A stretch of DNA of 64,000 nucleotides from positions 558,001-622,000 of the forward strand of contig NZ_JACVOR010000002.1 in the NCBI RefSeq assembly GCF_018882295.1, given 5' to 3'. The notes beneath the pieces are model-generated. The model was not told where the DNA came from. It saw nothing but the letters and a program-made list of their open reading frames with translations, and did not search any database. Shown piece after piece: positions 47,329 through 56,229 of this stretch. Made by a program: the position numbers and the translations under genes. Positions within the stretch are counted from its first letter, which is position 1. Each line of letters starts with the position of its first letter. The stretch is from Polynucleobacter sp. 80A-SIGWE (GTDB lineage Bacteria > Pseudomonadota > Gammaproteobacteria > Burkholderiales > Burkholderiaceae).

Positions 47329-50300
47329 GTGCAAGAGCCTATAAACCAACAAAAACCCAAAGCAAGCCCTACGACTGTGCCTGCTTCCAACACCTCGCGA
47401 CGGCTAGAAATTCGCTTTCCGGAGGAGTTGCCGGTTTCAGGCCAGCGTCAAATCATTAAAGATGCCTTGAGCTCACATCAGGTGGTGATCGTCTGCGGTG
47501 AGACTGGGTCAGGCAAAACAACCCAATTGCCGAAGATTTGCTTGGATCTCGGTAGGGGCACTATCAACGGCGGCCGGCTGATTGGGCATACACAGCCTCG
47601 CCGTATTGCTGCTACAGCCACAGCGAAGCGTATAGCCCAGGAGCTGGGCACTCCCATCGGTCAAGACGTGGGTTATCAAGTGCGCTTTGCCGACAAGACC
47701 AGTCAAGGTGCCTCTATCAAGTTAATGACTGATGGCATCCTGCTGGCCGAGACCCAGAGAGATCCCCAGCTTCGTGCCTATGACACCCTCATCATCGATG
47801 AGGCTCATGAACGTAGCCTCAATATTGACTTTCTGCTGGGCTATCTGCGTCAGTTGTTGCCTAAGCGTCCTGATCTCAAGCTCATCATCACTTCAGCGAC
47901 TATCGACGCTAAGCGTTTCTCAGATCATTTCACCTTAAATGGCAAATCAGCACCCGTCATTGAGGTGAGTGGTCGACTTTTCCCGGTGGAGCAGCGTTAT
48001 GAGCCACTAGAGCCAGATGCTAAGCCAGATGGAAAAAAAGAGTCCAAAGAAGCTAAAGAAATTCCAGATGCAGTAGCAGAGGCCATTGCCAATGTTTGGC
48101 GAGAGGGCGCTTCTGGTGCTGGCGATGTCTTGGTATTCCTGCCGGGGGAGCGAGAGATTCGGGATTGTGCCGAAGCCCTGCGCAAAGATCATGTCCTTCA
48201 GCAGCGCTTTCATCCAGAGATATTGAGTCTCTTTGCCCGTCAATCAGTTGCAGAGCAAGAGCGTGTATTTAATCCTGGCAATGGTCGACGCATCATCTTG
48301 ACGACTAACGTGGCCGAGACTTCATTAACAGTTCCCAATATTCGCTATGTAGTTGATAGCGGTTTAGCGCGCGTCAAACGCTATTCCTATCGCAACAAGG
48401 TTGAACAACTCCAGATCGAGCCAATCTCACAAGCTGCGGCCAATCAAAGGGCGGGTCGTTGCGGTCGTGTATCGGATGGTATTTGCATTCGTCTGTATAG
48501 CGAACAAGACTATATCAATCGTCCTAAATTCACCGATCCAGAAATTCTTCGTAGCTCGTTAGCAGCTGTATTACTTCGCATGAGTTCTTTGCGCTTACCC
48601 CGCATTCAAGAATTCCCATTCATTGATAAGCCTCTCGGCCGTGCGATTGCCGATGGTGTGCAATTGCTAGATGAGCTGGGCGCCATTGTTTATGACGAAG
48701 GTTCTGCAGGCGACAACAAAGATATCAATAACAGCTTCAAGTTAACCTCTACGGGTAAGCAACTGGCAGATCTTCCGCTAGATCCCCGAATTGGTCGCAT
48801 GCTCTTGGCCGCTAAAGAGCAAAACGCATTACGTGAAGTCACCATCATTGCCTCAGCCTTAGCTACGCAAGATCCTCGTGATCGACCCATGGATCAAGCT
48901 GCTGCCGCGGATCAAGCGCACTTGCAGTTTGCAGATGAACGCTCTGAATTCTTGAGCTTTGTGAAGGTCTGGGATTGGTATCAGGATGCGCTGAAACATA
49001 AACATAGCAATCGCCAATTAGAGAACTTATGCCGTAGTAAATTTTTATCTCCAAGACGTATGCGCGAGTGGCGAGACGTTCACGGCCAACTCCATACGAT
49101 GTTGGGAGAAAAGGGTTGGAAAGAAAATCCCTCAGCTGCTACTTATGAACAAGTTCACCTGTCTTTGTTAACGGGCTTGTTAGGCTATGTTGCCAAAAAA
49201 GAAGAGGATGAAAAATCCCAAGAGCGCGGTAGCAAGACGGGTGGATATATTGGCGCACGCGGTATTCGTCCATTTATTTGGCCGGGCTCAACCATTGGTA
49301 AGAAGGCTGGTGCTTGGATTTTGGCGGGCGAGCTTCAAGAAACCAATCGCATGTATGCCCGTACGATTGCCAAGATTGAACCCCAATGGGTTGAGAAGGT
49401 AGCGGCTCATCGCTTGATTAAATCCCTGAGCGACCCTTTCTGGGATAGTCGTCAGGGTGAAGTCATGGCATTTGAGCGTGGCACTTTGTATGGCTTGCCA
49501 ATCTATCACGGCCGTCGAGTGCGTTATGAGTCTCATAACCCAGAAGAGGCTCGCGAGTTATTTATTAGTCAAGCTCTAGTTCAAGAAGAAATGTTCGGTC
49601 GCATGGATACTCCTGCATTAATGAGAGAGACCGAAGCCGATGCTAGAAAAAAATACCCGGGTAGTTTTGAATTCTTCTGGCATAACCGCCGACTGATTAA
49701 AGAAATTGAGGCATTAGAGCATCGCTCCAGACGTCCCGATGTCTTGGTGGATGATGATCTCCTATTCGCTTTCTATAACTCACGCATCCCAAAGGATGTC
49801 CTCAGTCGAGAGGGCATGAAAGCCTGGCTCAAGAAGGCAGCCAAGAGCGAGGGTACTAATGAAGAGAGCGCTGACAGTCTCCTACGTTTAGCTAAAGCAG
49901 ATTTAATGCGCCACGAAGCCGCCGGTATTACGGTAGATCGCTATCCTAAAAAAATGATCGTTGGTGGTAGTGAGCTTAGTCTGACTTATCACTTTGAGCC
50001 TGGCAGCCCTAAAGATGGAGTCACGCTGGTTGTTCCTTTGACGCTGTTGAATCAGGTGGATGGTCGCCGTTGTGAGTGGCTAGTACCAGGCATGTGCGAA
50101 GAAAAAATTCACCTCCTACTCAAATCACTTCCTCAGAAATTACGTCGCCACTGTGTACCACTGCCGGAGTATGCAAAATTGTTCTTAGAGCGCATGCTGT
50201 CAGAAAAACAGTTTGGGGTAGGTGACTTTTTAGATAGTCTGATCACGGATATTCGTAAAGAGCGTGGTTTAGAAATTAAGCGAACGGATTTCAGACCGGA

Positions 50301-51411
50301 ATCCTTACCACTGCATTCGTCTATGAATTTCCGCCTAGTCGATGAGCATGGTCGCCAGTTGGAGCTCGAGCGCAATTTATCCAGATTGCGCGCAGACTAT
50401 GGAGAAACTGCCCGAACCGCGTTTCAGGCAATAGCCCAACAAGCGGTGCAGGAGGAGTTAGGCGGTGAAGTTCCAGCAACCGCTCCAAACGCCCCCGTCA
50501 AAACAAGTCAGAGTAGCAATACATCTGCAGTAAAAAATGTCGAGCAGGGTGGTTACCGCAGCTGGGACTTTGGTGAGCTGCCCGAAACTCTGGAGATTCA
50601 GAAGGGTAGCCGTACCTTATTTGGTTATCCCGCATTAGTTGACCGCACAGAGTCGTGTGATCTTGAGGTCTTCGATGATTTGCTTGAGGCTAGAAAACAT
50701 CATTGGCAAGGATTGCGCAGATTATTTGCCTTGTCTAATAAAGACACGCTCAAGGCGCTACAAAAACAACTGCCCGGAATTAGAGAGCTGGGTTTGCTGT
50801 TCATTAATGTTGGTTCAGTAGATGGTTTGATTGAGCAAATTCTCAATCTTGCACTAGAGCGAGCCTTTATGAATGATCCACTGCCAGTAAATGCCGAGCA
50901 ATTTGCAGAGCGCCTGCAGGCAGGCAAGCCTCGCTTAGCTCTGATTGCGCAGGAGATTTCAAAGCATGCCCTGGCAGCATTACAGGCCCATGCGGACCTT
51001 CAAAAGAAACTGGCTCAGGCCAAGGCTGCCTCATCTGCTGCATATACAGATATTCAAACGCAAGTTCAGGGTTTGATATTCCCCAAGTTCGTATCCGATA
51101 CCCCTTATGGACAGTTGGTGCATTTCCCACGCTATCTCAAAGCGATTGCCATGCGTATCGATAAGTTGCGCGCCAATCCTAGTCGAGATGCGCAGTGTCA
51201 GAAAGACTGGGAATCTGTTGCTCGGCCATGGCAAAAGCTGGTTCAAGGCAGTCGTGGATCTGCCAACTACGCCATGTCTGAGGACCAGGCTTTGACGGAT
51301 TTTCGCTGGCAACTGGAGGAGCTAAGGGTAGCCCTCTACGCTCAAGAATTAAAGACCCCAACCCCAATGTCTTTAAAACGCCTAGAAAAGGTCCTGGCTA
51401 GCTTGCGTTAG
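47329..51411 (+). CDS. hrpA: ATP-dependent RNA helicase HrpA
   Basis: DEAH-box helicase of 1360 residues, close to the E. coli HrpA length. Motifs visible: GETGSGKTTQLPK (I), DEAHERSLN (II), TSATIDAKRF (III), VFLPGEREI, TTNVAETSLTVPNI (V), and QRAGRCGRV (VI). The winged-helix and OB domains and the long DUF3418 C-terminal region follow. In E. coli HrpA affects fimbrial mRNA processing and resolves stalled ribosomes. A GTG starts the frame. No partner genes are close. Confidence 0.95.
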   Translation: MQEPINQQKPKASPTTVPASNTSRRLEIRFPEELPVSGQRQIIKDALSSHQVVIVCGETGSGKTTQLPKICLDLGRGTINGGRLIGHTQPRRIAATATAKRIAQELGTPIGQDVGYQVRFADKTSQGASIKLMTDGILLAETQRDPQLRAYDTLIIDEAHERSLNIDFLLGYLRQLLPKRPDLKLIITSATIDAKRFSDHFTLNGKSAPVIEVSGRLFPVEQRYEPLEPDAKPDGKKESKEAKEIPDAVAEAIANVWREGASGAGDVLVFLPGEREIRDCAEALRKDHVLQQRFHPEILSLFARQSVAEQERVFNPGNGRRIILTTNVAETSLTVPNIRYVVDSGLARVKRYSYRNKVEQLQIEPISQAAANQRAGRCGRVSDGICIRLYSEQDYINRPKFTDPEILRSSLAAVLLRMSSLRLPRIQEFPFIDKPLGRAIADGVQLLDELGAIVYDEGSAGDNKDINNSFKLTSTGKQLADLPLDPRIGRMLLAAKEQNALREVTIIASALATQDPRDRPMDQAAAADQAHLQFADERSEFLSFVKVWDWYQDALKHKHSNRQLENLCRSKFLSPRRMREWRDVHGQLHTMLGEKGWKENPSAATYEQVHLSLLTGLLGYVAKKEEDEKSQERGSKTGGYIGARGIRPFIWPGSTIGKKAGAWILAGELQETNRMYARTIAKIEPQWVEKVAAHRLIKSLSDPFWDSRQGEVMAFERGTLYGLPIYHGRRVRYESHNPEEARELFISQALVQEEMFGRMDTPALMRETEADARKKYPGSFEFFWHNRRLIKEIEALEHRSRRPDVLVDDDLLFAFYNSRIPKDVLSREGMKAWLKKAAKSEGTNEESADSLLRLAKADLMRHEAAGITVDRYPKKMIVGGSELSLTYHFEPGSPKDGVTLVVPLTLLNQVDGRRCEWLVPGMCEEKIHLLLKSLPQKLRRHCVPLPEYAKLFLERMLSEKQFGVGDFLDSLITDIRKERGLEIKRTDFRPESLPLHSSMNFRLVDEHGRQLELERNLSRLRADYGETARTAFQAIAQQAVQEELGGEVPATAPNAPVKTSQSSNTSAVKNVEQGGYRSWDFGELPETLEIQKGSRTLFGYPALVDRTESCDLEVFDDLLEARKHHWQGLRRLFALSNKDTLKALQKQLPGIRELGLLFINVGSVDGLIEQILNLALERAFMNDPLPVNAEQFAERLQAGKPRLALIAQEISKHALAALQAHADLQKKLAQAKAASSAAYTDIQTQVQGLIFPKFVSDTPYGQLVHFPRYLKAIAMRIDKLRANPSRDAQCQKDWESVARPWQKLVQGSRGSANYAMSEDQALTDFRWQLEELRVALYAQELKTPTPMSLKRLEKVLASLR

Positions 51412-51453
51412 GTCAAATGGGTCTTTGTTTAAGACCGCAGTCTAGGGCGTCAA

Positions 51454-52500
51454 TTGCTTACAATGGCAGCTATGCATACTTATCTCAGAAAAGCCAAATT
51501 TGGCACTATTTCAGCCTTGACTGTATTTACCCTGATCGGGTTGCAGAATGGCGCCTTTGCACAAGCTCCAGCAGCAACTGACTCTAAAGGTGAGCCCAAG
51601 TTAGCAGTCGTGTTGAACTCTGGGGAAGCAACAGTCAGCTTGATCGATATGCCGAGTCGCAAAGTGATTAAGACTGTACCGGTTGGTAAAGAGCCTCATC
51701 ACTTAATGATGACCCCAGATCAAAAGACGCTGTTGATTGCAAATGCTGCGGGTAACGATGTTGTCTTAATGAATCCCACTACCGGTGAATTGACAGGAAA
51801 GATTCCTGACATCATTGATCCGTACCAAATTGGCTATTCACCGAACCATAAGTGGTTTGTTGCAAACGGCAATCGCTTGGATAGAGTCGATGTCTATCAC
51901 GCTCAAGGCGCAGACCTGAAGTTGGCCAAGTCGATTAAGTTGGGCAAGACGCCAAGTCACGTTGCATTTACAGCGGATAGCAAGATTGCATTTATTACCC
52001 TACAAGATTCCAATGAGTTAGCAGCAATTGATTTGGATACTCAGACTGTGCTTTGGAAAATGACGACAGGTAAGGTGCCTGCTGGCGTTTGGATGACTCC
52101 CGGAGACCAATACTTATTGGTTGGTATTACCGGTGAAGATAATGTTCAAGTGATTGACTGGAAGAATCGTAAAGAAGTGAAGCGAATTCTCACCGCAAAG
52201 GGCGCTCATAACTTCCGTCCCTTAGGTGATAAAAAGCATGTGTTCGTCAGTAACCGTATTGCATCCACTATCAGCATGATCAATATGCAGACTTTGGAAA
52301 AGGTGGGCGATATTACTGGCCTGCCTGCAGGTCCGGATGATATGGAGATCACGCCTGATGGAAAAACCATGTGGGTAACATTCCGCTTCTCCAAAAAGGC
52401 AGGGGTGATTGATATCCCATCAATGAAGCTGGTGACTGTGATCCCGGTTGGTAAATCCCCCCATGGTGTTTTCTTTACCCCACGTGCTGGTTGGGAATAA
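51454..52500 (+). CDS. YncE-like beta-propeller protein, secreted
   Basis: Periplasmic protein of about 340 residues with a signal peptide (cleavage near AFA-QAP) and repeated YVTN-type blades, for example VALDxxSRKVIKTVPVGKEPHHL, NDVVLMNPTTGELTGKIPD, and TVIPVGKSPHGV. These are seven-bladed propellers seen in YncE and cytochrome-related proteins. Possible starts are TTG 51454, ATG 51463 and ATG 51472; the last two leave a shorter N-region. Ligand unknown. It is followed 8 bases later by a deacetylase gene, suggesting a shared envelope task. Confidence 0.78.
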   Translation: MLTMAAMHTYLRKAKFGTISALTVFTLIGLQNGAFAQAPAATDSKGEPKLAVVLNSGEATVSLIDMPSRKVIKTVPVGKEPHHLMMTPDQKTLLIANAAGNDVVLMNPTTGELTGKIPDIIDPYQIGYSPNHKWFVANGNRLDRVDVYHAQGADLKLAKSIKLGKTPSHVAFTADSKIAFITLQDSNELAAIDLDTQTVLWKMTTGKVPAGVWMTPGDQYLLVGITGEDNVQVIDWKNRKEVKRILTAKGAHNFRPLGDKKHVFVSNRIASTISMINMQTLEKVGDITGLPAGPDDMEITPDGKTMWVTFRFSKKAGVIDIPSMKLVTVIPVGKSPHGVFFTPRAGWE

Positions 52501-52508
52501 TTTAGGTA

Positions 52509-53279
52509 ATGCTCCTCAAAGCCACATTTACAAGGCTTGCAGCACTTCTAGCCTTAGCGTTTTTTACATCGCTTGGGTTTGCGCAAGATTCACATTGTAA
52601 AAAAACGGTTTACCTTACCTTTGATACCGGCAATATGTCTGTTGCTCAGACGGTTGCGGATATATTGAATCGCCAAAAAATCAAAGCCACTTTTTTTCTG
52701 GCAAATGAAAAAACCAGTCGTGGCGATTTCTCTCTGGATGATTCCTGGAAGTCTTTTTGGCAGGATCGTGTTCGGGAAGGCCATCATTTTGGCAGTCACA
52801 CTTATGACCATCTGTACTTTGTTAAAGATGGCCCCAGTGGAGAGATCTTTGCAAAGCCGCAGTTTGGCCCTAAGGCCGGAGTGATGAGTTTGTATAACGA
52901 AGCAAGCTATTGCCGAGAAATCAGGCGGGTAGATGAGCGATTTAAAGAATTAACTGGCAACAATATTCAGAAAATTTGGCGTGCACCTGGCGGTAAGACT
53001 TCGCCTCGCTCCATTAGGATGGGTAGTCAGTGTGGTTACCAGCACATCGGCTGGAGCCCGGCCGGTTTTCTGGGTGATGAGCTGAGCTCACAGACTCATC
53101 CCAATCAGACGCTTTTGGATAAGGCAAGTAGTCAGCTGCAAGATGGTGATATCACCATGGCCCATCTAGGCATTTGGTCACGTAAGGACCCTTGGGCGCC
53201 AGCCGTCTTAGAGCAACTGATTGTCAATTTGAAGGCTCGCGGCTTTTGTTTTGCAACCCTGCCAAAACAGGATAAATAA
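52509..53279 (+). CDS. Polysaccharide deacetylase family protein, atypical metal site
   Basis: Secreted protein of 256 residues (signal to about FA-Q26) of the NodB-homology fold. Motif 1 is TFDTGN instead of TFDDGP: Asp39 (the catalytic-base position) is kept but the metal-ligand Asp is Thr40. Motif 2 has both histidines, HTYDH (His97 and His101). Motif 3 (WRAPGGKTSPR) retains the Arg. A family member with a changed zinc ligand may use a different metal site or be inactive. It lies between a beta-propeller gene and a desaturase-like gene. Confidence 0.75.
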   Translation: MLLKATFTRLAALLALAFFTSLGFAQDSHCKKTVYLTFDTGNMSVAQTVADILNRQKIKATFFLANEKTSRGDFSLDDSWKSFWQDRVREGHHFGSHTYDHLYFVKDGPSGEIFAKPQFGPKAGVMSLYNEASYCREIRRVDERFKELTGNNIQKIWRAPGGKTSPRSIRMGSQCGYQHIGWSPAGFLGDELSSQTHPNQTLLDKASSQLQDGDITMAHLGIWSRKDPWAPAVLEQLIVNLKARGFCFATLPKQDK

Positions 53280-53294
53280 GTCACAATTGGGTAT

Positions 53295-54272
53295 ATGGAT
53301 ACCAATCCTTTCATAGCCGCCATCTCGTCAGCCTACGCTAGCACGCAAGAGTTCTTGTTTGCTAATGTAGCGGGACCCATTCTGTATCAGTTCGACCTGA
53401 TGTCCATGGCAGAAGATGTCTTTGATGGTATCGATTGGTTTTTGTTTGGCTGCATTCAGATCTTACTAATTGCTGTCATCCTGCGTACTTGGGAAAGATT
53501 TTCTCCGGCAGAGCGGCAGGAGCGTTTTGCTACAAGCTCTAAGGCAGATATTTTTTATACCTTGTTTCATCGACTGGGTATTTTTCACGGCTTGATCTTT
53601 ATCGCCTTATCAGGATTTTTCTTTCAGATCGACTCCGTCCTGCATGACTTCCGATTCGGCAGGCTCAATGTAGAGTCATGGCGGCCTCCGATAACATCCA
53701 TCCCCTTGGTCAGCTTTTGCATTTACTTTGTATTGCTAGACCTGGTCGAGTATCTATATCACCGCGCTTCACATACCTTCAATTGGTGGTGGCAGCTGCA
53801 TGCCTTGCATCACAGTCAAACTGTTATGACAGCATGGTCTGATGATCGAAACCATATTCTCGATAGCATTTTGCATGCGGTCGTGTTTGCTTTCTTTGCA
53901 TTACTTTTCGGTGTATCTCCGAGCCAGTTTATTTTGCTGGTGGTATTGAGTCAGTTTATTCAGAGTTGGCAACACGCTAATCTGAAAATTCATCTTGGTG
54001 CCTTTAAATATCTATTGGTATCGCCGATGTATCACCGGATGCATCATGCGGTAGGTTATGGCCATGAGGCCAAAGGTAAACCAGGTGTTTTGGGCGGTTG
54101 CAATTTTGGCGTCTTGTTCCCGTGGTGGGACATGATCTTCAATACTGCGATCTTCCCAAAAGAAGTTCATCCTACTGGAGTCAGGGATTTGACTATTTCA
54201 CACAACATATTGCAGCAGCAGTGGCAGGGTCTGATGCATTCAGTACGTGAAATTTTTCCCAAGACGAAGTAA
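53295..54272 (+). CDS. Sterol desaturase / fatty-acid hydroxylase family
   Basis: Integral membrane di-iron oxygenase of 325 residues. Three histidine boxes are visible: HRASH near the middle, HALHH a little later, and HRMHH near the C-terminal third, giving the eight-His cluster. About four transmembrane helices flank them. The family adds hydroxyl groups to sterols, carotenoids or fatty acids; bacterial members of this type are often unassigned. It starts 15 bases after the deacetylase stop and is probably co-transcribed. Confidence 0.85.
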   Translation: MDTNPFIAAISSAYASTQEFLFANVAGPILYQFDLMSMAEDVFDGIDWFLFGCIQILLIAVILRTWERFSPAERQERFATSSKADIFYTLFHRLGIFHGLIFIALSGFFFQIDSVLHDFRFGRLNVESWRPPITSIPLVSFCIYFVLLDLVEYLYHRASHTFNWWWQLHALHHSQTVMTAWSDDRNHILDSILHAVVFAFFALLFGVSPSQFILLVVLSQFIQSWQHANLKIHLGAFKYLLVSPMYHRMHHAVGYGHEAKGKPGVLGGCNFGVLFPWWDMIFNTAIFPKEVHPTGVRDLTISHNILQQQWQGLMHSVREIFPKTK

Positions 54273-54306
54273 ATAAACAGTAGTTCACTCGCAGCAATGG
54301 AAATCT

Positions 54307-55176
54307 ATGGATAGCATGCAGCAAGTATTTAAGTCTTTTGGCTTGGCTTTAGTCGGCACGATGCATCCAAAAATGCTCTGGTTAAGCCTGCGCCCATTTT
54401 TGATCGTCTCTGTCTTATGGGGCTGCTTAATTTGGTTAACTTGGACGCCGGCACTGGAGATGCTCAGCATCTTTCTAACAACATCCATGTTTACTAGCTG
54501 GATTCAGGATGGTTTGATTTGGGCTGGCTTTGAGAACGCACGCGCGTGGATTGCGCCACTCTTTTTTGTCATGCTGCTCATCCCATTAATCTCGATCAGT
54601 TTATTGGTGTTCATTGCCTTCACTACTGTGCCAACGATTGTCAAAGTTGTTACCCGACAACATGCTTATAAAGATCTAGAGCGAAAAAAGGGCGGTGGTT
54701 TGTTTGGTAGTTTTATTTATACGATCTGGTCTGCCTTGATCTGCTTGGCATTGGTGATGTTGACTCTCCCGGTCTGGTGGATTCCGCCTTTGGTAGCGGT
54801 CTTACCGCCATTACTTTGGGGTTGGTTAACCATGCGTTTGATGTCTTATGACGTGCTGGCTCAGCATGCTACTTCGCAAGAGCGCGATACCTTACTACAC
54901 CAACACCGCTGGCCACTGCTAGCCATGGGAATTGTTTCCGGAATGCTCGGCGCCGTACCTACTTTTTTCTGGGCAACCTCTGCATTGGCTTTGGTATTGT
55001 TTCCGATTGTGAGTTTTGTTGCTCTGTGGATCTACTCTTTAATCTTTGTATTTGCTGCGCTGTGGTTCACGCACTATTTACTCGATGCATTGAAAGAGAT
55101 GCGTAGAAGCGAGTTGGATCAATCTTTAAATATAGAAGCACGTGTAATTGATATGGAGCTACCGTACCATGGTTGA
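54307..55176 (+). CDS. EI24-domain membrane protein
   Basis: Membrane protein of 289 residues with several transmembrane helices (near 30-50, 75-95, 105-125, 135-160 and later). The overall pattern, with a conserved IYTIWSALICLALVMLTLPVWWIPP, is that of EI24/CysZ-like proteins. CysZ imports sulfate, but this is the larger betaproteobacterial form with uncertain function. Its stop overlaps the start of the CinA-like gene, which has a ribosome site inside this gene. Confidence 0.75.
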   Translation: MDSMQQVFKSFGLALVGTMHPKMLWLSLRPFLIVSVLWGCLIWLTWTPALEMLSIFLTTSMFTSWIQDGLIWAGFENARAWIAPLFFVMLLIPLISISLLVFIAFTTVPTIVKVVTRQHAYKDLERKKGGGLFGSFIYTIWSALICLALVMLTLPVWWIPPLVAVLPPLLWGWLTMRLMSYDVLAQHATSQERDTLLHQHRWPLLAMGIVSGMLGAVPTFFWATSALALVLFPIVSFVALWIYSLIFVFAALWFTHYLLDALKEMRRSELDQSLNIEARVIDMELPYHG

Positions 55177-56032
55177 GGCGTCTAAACAGGTGAGCATTGA
55201 TGCTCCTGAGCTTAAAGCTCGTCGCTTTGGTTTAATTGTGATTGGCGATGAGATTCTGTCAGGCCGTCGCCAAGATAAACACTTAAGTAAATTAATTGAG
55301 CTCTTGAATGAACGCGGCTTGAGTCTTTCTTGGGCCAAATATGTTGCAGATGATCCCGAGCAAATTACGGCAACCCTAAAAGACAGCTTTGCAAGTGGTG
55401 ATGTTGTTTTCAGCACCGGTGGAATTGGTGCTACTCCTGACGACCATACTCGGCAGTGCGCTGCTTTGGCGCTGGGCACCAAAACTGAACTGCATCCAAC
55501 TGCGCAAGAGTTGATTGCGGGACGCATTCAGTCGATGGCGGAAGGGGATCCTTTAAAAGCGGATCTCAACACTCCTGAAAATCAACATCGCTTCAAGATG
55601 GGTGAGTTCCCAATTGGGAGTGACATCATCCCCAATCCCTATAACCAGATTCCTGGCTTTTGCATTCGCGAGCACTACTTTGTCCCTGGCTTTCCAGTGA
55701 TGGCTGCTCCGATGATGGCTTGGTGCCTTGATACCCACTATCAAAACCTGTTTCATCGTGAAAACTGGGCAGAGCAGAGCTTTATTGTTCCCAAGGGCAT
55801 TGAGTCAACCCTAACGCCTTTAATGGAGCGCATTGAAGCCACATTCCCGGGCGTCAAGGTCTTTAGCCTTCCATCCGTTGGCGATGCCTCTAAGGGTGGT
55901 GTTTATGCTGAACGCCATATTGAGTTGGGTATTAAAGGTAATGCAAACCTGCTTGATAGCGCTTGGATTGCTTTGCGCACAGGTACCGAGGCTCTGGGTT
56001 ACGTAATTCACGATATCTCTAAACCTGATTAA
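55169..56032 (+). CDS. CinA-like molybdopterin-binding protein
   Basis: Protein of 287 residues from the ATG at 55169 (MVEASKQVS), which overlaps the EI24 gene and has GGAGCT eight bases upstream. The frame is open from 55148. The fold is the MoaB/Mog (MoCF) domain: RFGLIVIGDEILSGRRQDKH, VFSTGGIGATPDDHTRQ, and NQIPGFCIREHYFVPGFPVM. It resembles the N-terminal domain of CinA and YfaY, not a true molybdopterin synthesis enzyme. The C-terminal nicotinamide deamidase domain of full CinA is absent. Role unclear. Confidence 0.8.
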   Translation: MVEASKQVSIDAPELKARRFGLIVIGDEILSGRRQDKHLSKLIELLNERGLSLSWAKYVADDPEQITATLKDSFASGDVVFSTGGIGATPDDHTRQCAALALGTKTELHPTAQELIAGRIQSMAEGDPLKADLNTPENQHRFKMGEFPIGSDIIPNPYNQIPGFCIREHYFVPGFPVMAAPMMAWCLDTHYQNLFHRENWAEQSFIVPKGIESTLTPLMERIEATFPGVKVFSLPSVGDASKGGVYAERHIELGIKGNANLLDSAWIALRTGTEALGYVIHDISKPD

Positions 56033-56048
56033 GCACTACTTTGGTGCA
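56032..56048 (+). promoter_or_regulatory. NtrC-binding site, distal
   Basis: AGCACTACTTTGGTGCA matches the NtrC box GCAC-N7-GTGC and closely resembles the E. coli glnA enhancer site. It begins at the last base of the preceding gene's stop codon. Confidence 0.75.
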
Positions 56049-56084
56049 AATATAGTAATTTTTAGCGTTTAGAGGGGTATTTCA

Positions 56085-56099
56085 GCACTTAATTAGTGC
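56085..56099 (+). promoter_or_regulatory. NtrC-binding site, proximal
   Basis: GCACTTAATTAGTGC, a nearly perfect palindrome matching GCAC-N7-GTGC, centred 52 bases after the distal site. Confidence 0.7.
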
Positions 56100-56150
56100 A
56101 ATAATGACTGTTCCCGTTTGTTTGCTTCAGTAAATTAGATACATCCCAAG

Positions 56151-56164
56151 GGCATATTTGATGC
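56151..56164 (+). promoter_or_regulatory. Weak sigma54 (-24/-12) promoter candidate for glnA
   Basis: GGCATATTTGATGC keeps the GG-N10-GC spacing of sigma54 promoters; the surrounding bases deviate (GGGCAT for TGGCAC, ATGC for TTGC). It lies about 66 bases before the glnA start and 60-110 bases after the two NtrC boxes. Confidence 0.4.
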
Positions 56165-56229
56165 CTGGAATAAACAAGGGTGTACACCTTAGGTTTGTAT
56201 TCCGAATTTAGTTAATAGAGGAGATTTGC

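Noticed and set aside
51420..51436. Hairpin GGTCTT-TGTTT-AAGACC after hrpA as terminator
   Set aside because: Stem of only six pairs and no T-run follows; not called.
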